Assembly: GCA_003565035.1 (NCBI GenBank)
Contig: PXDP01000109.1
Location: 1 to 7,119, forward strand
Direction of reading: 5' to 3'
Length of the DNA: 7,119 nt
DNA from: PVC group bacterium
Lineage (GTDB): Bacteria > Verrucomicrobiota > Kiritimatiellia > SS1-B-03-39 > UBA6053
This document shows positions 1-4,776 of the stretch, in pieces (position 1 is the stretch's first letter; each line of letters opens with the position of its first letter). A program made the translations under genes and the position numbers. Under the pieces are notes generated by a model. It was given only the letters and a program-made list of their open reading frames with translations, made no database searches and had not been told where the DNA came from.

Positions 1-172
1 CGATAAAGCCATCATGCTCGAACCACCCATCAAGCTGAACCTCGAAAAAGCCATCGAGTTCATTTCCGATGACGAATTCGTGGAGGCCACCCCGAAAAAT
101 ATCCGCATCCGCAAGAAACTTCTCGATCCCAATCAGCGCAAACGCGCCCGCAAAGCCAGCGCGGAAGACTGA
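1..172 (+). CDS. typA: TypA/BipA ribosome-associated GTPase, C-terminal fragment
   Basis: Only the last 56 codons are present; the reading frame enters at base 2 and ends with TGA at 170-172. The translated tail contains the PPIKLNLEKAIEFISDDE stretch followed by VEATPKNIRIRKKLLD and a basic Lys/Arg-rich end. This is the characteristic C-terminal end of TypA/BipA, a translational GTPase related to EF-G that binds the ribosome and is linked to ribosome assembly and stress or cold adaptation. The GTPase, EF-G-like and most of the C-terminal domains lie upstream of the window, so their integrity cannot be judged. The basic tail (RKRARKASAED) is normal for the family, where it contacts rRNA. No terminator-like hairpin is visible in the 84 bp before the next gene, so read-through into the SRPBCC gene is possible. 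The family assignment is strong despite the short fragment. Confidence 0.9.
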   Translation, partial: DKAIMLEPPIKLNLEKAIEFISDDEFVEATPKNIRIRKKLLDPNQRKRARKASAED

Positions 173-256
173 CCCACTTACCGCGCGGATTCAAAGCAAA
201 GATCTCACGGATTCAGGTTTTCATTAAGTTTCAGCGTTCCTCTGCGATCTGTAGGC

Positions 257-760
257 ATGAACCCAACAAACCCGCCATCGTCTACGCTGACCTTTGGAAC
301 CTCTCAGGACGGCTTCCGGCTCCTCAACGCCACCCAATGGGTGCCCCGCCCGGTTGAAGAAATTTTTGACTTCTTCCGCCATCCCGCAAATTTGGGTAAA
401 CTCACCCCTCCGGAGCAGAAGATGCGTATTCTGCCCCCCTTTCCGGAGGTCATGTCTCCCGGAGATGTGTTCACCTACCGCCTGCAGGTCATCGGCATTC
501 CCCTTAAATGGAAAGCCAGGATTGACAGCGTCACCCCGCCGAACAGTTTCACCGACACCATGCTCAAAGGCCCCTACCGGGCCTGGATTCACACCCACCG
601 CTTCGAAGCCCACGATAACGGGACCCTGATTCACGACGAAGTCCGCTATAAAATTTACGGATGCCGCTATGGTCACCGCTGGTTTTTCAAACCCCAGCTG
701 GAAAAAATCTTCAGCGCCCGGGCCAAAGCCGTGGCGGAGACCTTCGGGAAACCGTCCTGA
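257..760 (+). CDS. SRPBCC-superfamily ligand-binding protein
   Basis: A 167-residue protein that fits a single START/SRPBCC (Bet v 1-like) domain, a helix-grip fold with a hydrophobic pocket. Visible hallmarks are an N-terminal strand followed by the 'W-V-P-R-P-V-E-E-I-F-D-F-F' helix (about residues 27-40), which is the usual start of these domains. Next comes 'H-P-A-N-L-G-K-L-T-P-P' (42-52), typical of the cell-division-inhibitor or polyketide-cyclase-like subgroup. A long C-terminal helix (about 140-164) would close the pocket. No signal peptide or membrane segment is seen, so it should be cytoplasmic. The ligand is unknown; members of this subgroup are sometimes found beside or fused to NAD-dependent sugar epimerases, but none is seen here. 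The start at 257 has only a weak GTAGG just ahead, but no other in-frame ATG occurs before about residue 56, which would destroy the fold. The gene stands alone between typA and the nucleotidyltransferase with short gaps on both sides. Confidence 0.82.
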   Translation: MNPTNPPSSTLTFGTSQDGFRLLNATQWVPRPVEEIFDFFRHPANLGKLTPPEQKMRILPPFPEVMSPGDVFTYRLQVIGIPLKWKARIDSVTPPNSFTDTMLKGPYRAWIHTHRFEAHDNGTLIHDEVRYKIYGCRYGHRWFFKPQLEKIFSARAKAVAETFGKPS

Positions 761-817
761 TTAGACTGCGCCTCAGCCCTCTCCCCCAGCAGAATGCGGC
801 CCGGCCTCAGCCTCGGC

Positions 818-845
818 TTGACTTTATTTGTATACCTCCTAGACG
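818..845 (+). promoter_or_regulatory. Weak promoter candidate upstream of the nucleotidyltransferase-dinB pair
   Basis: An AT-rich island (about 818-835) interrupts otherwise GC-rich DNA. It contains TTGACT at 818-823, five of six matches to the sigma-70 -35 consensus. At 16 bp spacing the -10 position would be TAGACG (840-845), only a three of six match. That placement would start transcription at or near the ATG at 853, leaving almost no leader. Only a minimal AGG (848-850) precedes the ATG, which would fit a leaderless or very short-leader transcript. This is a pattern reading only; the -10 is poor and PVC promoter consensus may differ. Confidence 0.25.
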
Positions 846-852
846 ATAGGCC

Positions 853-1764
853 ATGAAGCCAACTCTCGTTGTTCTCGCTGCCGGAATGGGCAGCCGCTAT
901 GGCGGCCTGAAGCAAATTGATCCCGTCGGACCCTCCGGTGAAGGCATTCTGGACTATTCCGTGCACGATGCCATCCAGGCGGGATTTGGAAAAGTCGTCT
1001 TCATCATCCGCCGCGACATTGAGGAAGCCTTCCGTACCGCCATCGGGCCGCATCTCGAACCCCGCATTCCCGTGGAATACGCCTTCCAGGCACTCGACGA
1101 TCTCCCCGGCGATTGCAGCCTCCCAGAAGGCCGCACCAAACCCTGGGGGACCACACATGCCATCCTTGCCGCGCGCGATCTTGTCCGCGAACCTTTCGGG
1201 GTCATCAATGCCGATGATTTCTACGGTCCGAAGTCATTTCAACTGCTGGCTGATGCCCTAACCGCCCCGGCCGCACCTCCTCCCCCCGAGTCCTGGGTGC
1301 TGGTGGGCTTCCCTCTCCGCAATACCCTCAGCAAACACGGAACCGTTTCGCGGGGTGTCTGCTCCGTCGATGCCTCCGGCCATCTGCGCCACATTCAGGA
1401 ATGCGAAAAAATCCGTCCCCTCGCAGACGGTACGGCCGAACTCCTCCGGGAAGGCCAGCCCGAAACCGTGGACGGCACCCAGACCGTGTCGATGAACATG
1501 TGGGGGTTCACCCCCGCCTTCTTTGACAAAGCCCTCTCGGGATTTGAGGCCTTCCTGAATGCCCCGCCCAATCCACTGACCTCCGAGTATTATATCCCCA
1601 CCGAAGTTCAGCAGCGCATCGACAGCGGTGAGGCGGTGGTCCGCGTCCTCCAGTCCCCGGAATCCTGGCTGGGGGTGACCTATCCCGACGACAAACCCGC
1701 CGTGAAAGCCGGACTGCAGACCCTGGTGGACCGGGGGATTTATCCAGCTGAACTCTGGACCTGA
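853..1764 (+). CDS. Sugar-phosphate nucleotidyltransferase (NTP_transferase family)
   Basis: A 303-residue protein that probably transfers a nucleoside monophosphate from NTP to a sugar-1-phosphate, giving an NDP-sugar for cell-surface or storage polysaccharide synthesis. The N-terminal LAAGMGSRYGGLKQ (residues 8-21) is the glycine-rich nucleotide-binding loop of this GT-A-like fold, with Arg15 and Lys20 in the expected places. The VINADDFYG segment (117-125) supplies the conserved metal-binding Asp pair D121/D122. KPWGTTHA (96-103), SMNMWGFTP and SEYYIPTEVQ are further segments I associate with this subfamily, as is the C-terminal VTYPDDKPAVKAGLQ...GIYPAELW end. Length matches full-size members. 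The family is often encoded beside a sugar kinase, but here it lies 4 bp ahead of dinB, suggesting shared transcription and possible translational coupling without obvious functional relation. The exact nucleotide and sugar cannot be assigned from sequence. An ATG at 853 with a minimal upstream AGG is the only sensible start because the glycine loop follows immediately. Confidence 0.88.
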   Translation: MKPTLVVLAAGMGSRYGGLKQIDPVGPSGEGILDYSVHDAIQAGFGKVVFIIRRDIEEAFRTAIGPHLEPRIPVEYAFQALDDLPGDCSLPEGRTKPWGTTHAILAARDLVREPFGVINADDFYGPKSFQLLADALTAPAAPPPPESWVLVGFPLRNTLSKHGTVSRGVCSVDASGHLRHIQECEKIRPLADGTAELLREGQPETVDGTQTVSMNMWGFTPAFFDKALSGFEAFLNAPPNPLTSEYYIPTEVQQRIDSGEAVVRVLQSPESWLGVTYPDDKPAVKAGLQTLVDRGIYPAELWT

Positions 1765-1768
1765 GCCC

Positions 1769-2953
1769 ATGCCCGCCGCGCGGACCATCCTGCATGTGGA
1801 CATGGATGCGTTCTTTGCATCTGTCGAGCAGCGCGACAACCCGGCCCTCCTGGGAAAACCGGTCGTAGTCGGCGGTTCCCCGGATAAACGCGGTGTGGTG
1901 GCTGCCGCCAGTTATGAGGCCCGAACGTTCGGCATCCGCTCCGCCATGCCCACCCGCGAGGCATACCGCCGCTGCCCGGAGGCCATCTTTGTCAAAGGGC
2001 GCATGGCCGTCTACAGCGCCGTCTCCAAACAGGTGTTTTCCATTTTTGAAGACATCACCCCCCTGGTGCAGCCCGTCTCCGTGGACGAGGCCTTCCTCGA
2101 CATCACCGGTGCACTGCACCTCTGGGAGAACGATCCCGTCCGCATCGCCGAACACATCCGCGCCCGCATCCGCAACGAACTCCGGCTCACAGCCTCCGTC
2201 GGCATTGCCCCCAACAAATTTCTCGCCAAACTCGCCTCTGACCTCAACAAACCTGACGGTCTCAGCCTTGTTCCCCGCACCCAGCCCGAAATCGATGCTT
2301 TTCTTGCGCCTCTGGCTGTGGGACGCATCTGGGGTGTCGGCAAAAAAACCGAAGCCCAGCTCAGCCGACACGGGATCCATACGATTGATGATCTCCAGCG
2401 CACCCCGCTGGATCAGTTGATCCAAGGGTTCGGAGAGCATTCCGCCCGGCATCTCCGCGCCCTGTCCCGCGGACTGGATGACCGGCCGGTACACGAACGG
2501 GACACCGAAAAAAGTATTTCCAGCGAACACACCTTCGATCAGGACCAGACCGATCCGGCGGTCTGGCGCGCCTGTCTGCTGGAGCAAAGCGAGGACGTGG
2601 GACGCCGCCTCCGCAAGGGCGGCTTCTGGACGCAGTGCATTCACATTAAACTCCGAAACGACCGCTTCGAAACCATCACCCGCCAGCAGACGCTCGCCCT
2701 GCCCACCCGCCGGGATCTGGACATCCACCATACCGCCCTGGCCCTTCTCCAGAAAAATGCGCCATCCCGCCCGGTGCGGCTTCTCGGGGTCGGGGCCTCC
2801 CCCCTCACCGACACCCCGGTTGTCCCCGGCCCACAACAGCTCGATCTGTTCAGCGAGCCCGCTCCTATTGCCCCTCCCTCCGACAAACTCGACGAAGTTC
2901 TCGACGCCCTCCGCGCCAAATACGGAAAAAACGCCCTCAAACGCGGCGGATAG
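1769..2953 (+). CDS. dinB: DNA polymerase IV (Y-family translesion polymerase)
   Basis: A 394-residue Y-family polymerase that copies past damaged bases at low fidelity. The palm carries HVDMDAFFASVE (residues 9-20): Asp11 is the first catalytic metal ligand and Phe16 aligns with the steric-gate Phe13 of E. coli Pol IV. SVDEAFLD gives the remaining catalytic acids, Asp106 and Glu107. LASDLNKPDG (155-164) and the helix-hairpin-helix GRIWGVGKK (185-193) are typical thumb elements, followed by the little-finger domain. The tail contains QLDLF (357-361), a textbook beta-clamp binding motif, then about 33 residues ending in a basic helix. All key residues are present, so the enzyme should be active. 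It is somewhat longer than E. coli DinB (351 aa) because of the C-terminal extension. The ATG lies 4 bp after the preceding stop with only a weak GGA at 1757-1759, suggesting coupling to the upstream gene. Expression may be damage-inducible in many bacteria, but no LexA-like site is seen upstream; a candidate lies downstream (2956-2989). Confidence 0.96.
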   Translation: MPAARTILHVDMDAFFASVEQRDNPALLGKPVVVGGSPDKRGVVAAASYEARTFGIRSAMPTREAYRRCPEAIFVKGRMAVYSAVSKQVFSIFEDITPLVQPVSVDEAFLDITGALHLWENDPVRIAEHIRARIRNELRLTASVGIAPNKFLAKLASDLNKPDGLSLVPRTQPEIDAFLAPLAVGRIWGVGKKTEAQLSRHGIHTIDDLQRTPLDQLIQGFGEHSARHLRALSRGLDDRPVHERDTEKSISSEHTFDQDQTDPAVWRACLLEQSEDVGRRLRKGGFWTQCIHIKLRNDRFETITRQQTLALPTRRDLDIHHTALALLQKNAPSRPVRLLGVGASPLTDTPVVPGPQQLDLFSEPAPIAPPSDKLDEVLDALRAKYGKNALKRGG

Positions 2954-2959
2954 ACGTTC

Positions 2960-2992
2960 AAATGTTCCACAAATGTTCCACAAATGTTTCAG
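2960..2992 (+). repeat. Three-unit 11-bp tandem repeat in the dinB-prmC gap
   Basis: Two exact copies of AAATGTTCCAC (2960-2970 and 2971-2981) are followed by a third copy with two changes, AAATGTTTCAG (2982-2992). The repeat begins 7 bp after the dinB stop codon and ends just before the terminator hairpin. The periodicity places GTTC at 2964-2967 and 2975-2978 and GTTT at 2986-2989, each separated by exactly 7 bases; an extra GTTC occurs at 2956-2959, 4 bases ahead of the first. GTTC-N7-GTTC is the known alphaproteobacterial LexA operator form. Whether it is an operator here, or merely a small tandem duplication, cannot be decided from one site. Confidence 0.9.
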
Positions 2993-2995
2993 GGG

Positions 2996-3017
2996 AGGAT
3001 TCCCGGAGTCCTTTTTT
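2996..3017 (+). terminator. Probable rho-independent terminator after dinB
   Basis: Bases 2997-3002 (GGATTC) pair with 3006-3011 (GAGTCC) through one G-T wobble, closing a three-base CCG loop. A2996 pairs with T3012, and a run of six T (3012-3017) follows immediately. G residues at 2992-2995 could extend the stem into the T run through wobbles. The position, 43 bp after the dinB stop and 43 bp before prmC, fits termination of the nucleotidyltransferase-dinB transcript. The stem is short, so efficiency may be partial. Confidence 0.6.
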
Positions 3018-3048
3018 CCGCAGACTTGCATCCCTGAACGCTTCTGAT

Positions 3049-3053
3049 AGGGA
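3049..3053 (+). promoter_or_regulatory. Ribosome binding site of prmC
   Basis: AGGGA at 3049-3053 lies 6 bases ahead of the ATG at 3060, close to ideal Shine-Dalgarno spacing. It is the clearest ribosome binding site in the window and supports the chosen prmC start, which also gives the expected N-terminal helical domain. Confidence 0.6.
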
Positions 3054-3059
3054 AAAGGC

Positions 3060-3926
3060 ATGTCAGATTCCGACGTGCCGCCGAGCTGGCGCACTCTCCT
3101 TTCACAATACCCGAACCTTCCGGCCGGGAAACTCCGCTGGTGGCTTTCGGATCTCCTGGACTGCTCCCTGACCGCGATTCCTCTGGATCAAATTCCCGAT
3201 GCCGGAGAACGGGCGCGTTTCCACCAGGCCGCCCGCCGACTGAAAAATCATGAACCGGTCCAGTACATCTGTGGCAAAGCACCTTTCCGTGACTTCGAAC
3301 TCCGGGTCACACCCGATGTGCTCATCCCCCGTCCGGAAACCGAACAACTGGTGGACCAGGTTCTCAGGGAGATGCCGCACACTCCGCTCCGCGTCCTGGA
3401 TGTCGGCACCGGAAGCGGCTGCATCGCCATCGCCCTGAAACGGGCCCGGCCGCAGTGGAACCTCACGGGAATCGATCTGTCCGAACACGCTCTTCGCATC
3501 GCCCGCGAAAATGCTCAATCGCTGAAGGCGGAAATCACCTTCCGCACCGGAAACCTGCTTGAAGGCTGTGCCGACAGCTCAGCGGATCTTATTCTTGCCA
3601 ATCTGCCCTATATCGGCGAAGAGGAGCGCTCTGATCTTCCGCCCGATGTGCGGGACCACGAACCGGGCCTGGCTCTTTTCGCCGCAGACCAGGGAACCGC
3701 CCTGGTCATACAACTGATTCATCAGGCCCGCACGGTGTTGAGTCCCGAAGGCCGCCTTTACCTCGAAACCGGCGAAACCCAGACGCCCATCTATCAGCAA
3801 ACCGCCGTCGCTGCGGGTGCAGAGATGGTGAGCACGTGCGACCTGGCCGGCCGCGAGCGTTTTCACCGACTGATTTACCGCAGGGACTCGCGGATTCCTT
3901 CCGCCTCCTCCAACGTATCCGCATAG
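3060..3926 (+). CDS. prmC: Release factor glutamine methyltransferase (PrmC/HemK)
   Basis: A 288-residue SAM-dependent enzyme that methylates the glutamine of the GGQ motif in release factors RF1 and RF2, improving translation termination. The N-terminal helical recognition domain covers about residues 1-80. The family signature IPRPETE is at 89-95, the SAM-binding motif I VLDVGTGSGCIAIAL at 112-126, and an acidic 'GIDLS' motif II follows. The catalytic tetrapeptide reads N-L-P-Y (181-184) instead of the usual N-P-P-Y; the substrate-contacting Asn and Tyr are kept, so activity is expected. The protein runs about 14 residues past the usual family end (near GRERFHRLIYRR), and this tail is encoded in the 52-bp overlap with the convergent minus-strand gene. 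prmC is most often next to prfA; here it follows dinB but is separated from it by a probable terminator, so it likely has its own promoter, which I could not locate with confidence. Confidence 0.94.
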   Translation: MSDSDVPPSWRTLLSQYPNLPAGKLRWWLSDLLDCSLTAIPLDQIPDAGERARFHQAARRLKNHEPVQYICGKAPFRDFELRVTPDVLIPRPETEQLVDQVLREMPHTPLRVLDVGTGSGCIAIALKRARPQWNLTGIDLSEHALRIARENAQSLKAEITFRTGNLLEGCADSSADLILANLPYIGEEERSDLPPDVRDHEPGLALFAADQGTALVIQLIHQARTVLSPEGRLYLETGETQTPIYQQTAVAAGAEMVSTCDLAGRERFHRLIYRRDSRIPSASSNVSA

Positions 3927-4744
3927 CGGACCTGCCCCCGGTAGTACACCGCAAAGCGGCCTCCGGTCGCGCCCTCGCCATCATCCACGATCACAATCTC
4001 GTCTTCGTGCAGGGCAATCCGTCCATCCATCGCCACCCCGTAAATGGAATCCTCCTCTACGGTCATTTTCTCCTTCCGGGCTCCGTAAATACTGGCCTGA
4101 AAGGCCTCGGCTTCGAAAGTCCCGAAGCCAAGCAGCACTTCATGCCGAATCTCACAGGAACCAATATGCTCCTCGTTCGGTCCGTGATTACAAATCGCCA
4201 GTACCCCGAAAAAGCCCTCTTCGGCGACCGGCCGCTCCACCAGCGCCCGCACCTCTTCCGGCAGGGCGGCGAACATCCTTGGCGTCAGCGCCTCGGCCAG
4301 AGCCTGCTCCGGATCCTCCTCAATCCACTGACGCATACGGGGCTGCCGTTCCCGCGCCAGCGCGATTCCGCGGCCCAGCCAAAGTTCGCGGTCTTTTGTC
4401 CCTTCCGGCGCTCCCTGCACCAGCCAGTCCCGCAGGGTGCTCGCCTGAGCGGCCGTTTCCGGCATCTGCGGAATCGGAATTGGGACCATCTGTTCCTGCG
4501 GGTCGGTTTCACCGGGTTCCTGCGGTTCATCAGGCACCGTCACCGGATCATCGCCCAACTCTTCGCCCAACTCTTCGCCCGGACCGGTCTCCGCCGGATC
4601 GTCTTCCGTCACCAAAACGGGGTCAGACCCCTCTTCCAACTCCACCACCGGCACCGTCTCCTCCCGAGGCCCCCCCACCCAGCGGGAGAGAATCACCACA
4701 GCCATCAGGCCCAATACGATATAGATAATTTTTTTAGCGTTCAT
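3875..4744 (-). CDS. Membrane-anchored or secreted protein of unknown function
   Basis: A 289-residue protein with no function I can name. It starts with two Lys and a hydrophobic segment (residues 6-20, IIYIVLGLMAVVILS), a signal anchor or uncleaved signal peptide; there is no lipobox cysteine. Residues about 26-97 form a disordered, strongly acidic, Pro-rich linker containing a GEELGEELG duplication. Residues about 100-289 look folded: first helical (LRDWLVQGAPEGTKDRELWLGRG-like, then an Arg/Glu-rich helix and EDPEQALAEAL), then beta-rich. Two cysteines, C185 and C197, could form a disulfide outside the cytoplasm. The folded part recalls N-terminal modules of large secreted proteins in Verrucomicrobia-like bacteria, a memory-based resemblance I cannot check. 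An AGGG sits two bases ahead of the ATG on the minus strand. It lies 32 bp downstream of the M16 peptidase stop and is probably its operon partner. Its 3' end overlaps prmC by 52 bp. Confidence 0.8.
   Translation of the reverse strand: MNAKKIIYIVLGLMAVVILSRWVGGPREETVPVVELEEGSDPVLVTEDDPAETGPGEELGEELGDDPVTVPDEPQEPGETDPQEQMVPIPIPQMPETAAQASTLRDWLVQGAPEGTKDRELWLGRGIALARERQPRMRQWIEEDPEQALAEALTPRMFAALPEEVRALVERPVAEEGFFGVLAICNHGPNEEHIGSCEIRHEVLLGFGTFEAEAFQASIYGARKEKMTVEEDSIYGVAMDGRIALHEDEIVIVDDGEGATGGRFAVYYRGQVRYADTLEEAEGIRESLR
4551..4580 (-). repeat. 12-bp tandem repeat in the acidic linker
   Basis: On the plus strand TCGCCCAACTCT occurs at 4551-4562 and 4563-4574, followed by a half copy TCGCCC at 4575-4580. 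It is in frame with the minus-strand gene and encodes the repeated Gly-Glu-Glu-Leu of the acidic linker (about residues 56-64). Two exact copies suggest a recent in-frame slippage duplication; the linker could tolerate length change. Confidence 0.85.
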
Positions 4745-4776
4745 AGCCCTATCTTACACAGGTTGATTGAATTTGA

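Noticed and set aside
761..852. Terminator hairpin between the SRPBCC gene and the nucleotidyltransferase
   Set aside because: The GCCTCAGCC words at 770-778 and 804-812 are direct repeats, not inverted, and no T-run follows a stable stem.
2960..2992. CRISPR-like or parS-like site
   Set aside because: The 11-bp units are directly adjacent with no spacers and there are only three. The parS palindrome (TGTTNCACGTGAAACA type) is not formed, because the units are direct rather than inverted repeats.
1508..3094. A 528-codon open frame on the minus strand opposite dinB
   Set aside because: It is codon-aligned with dinB on the opposite strand. Antisense stops there would need TTA, CTA or TCA sense codons, which GC-rich genes rarely use. 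The translation has no recognisable domain, while dinB is certain.
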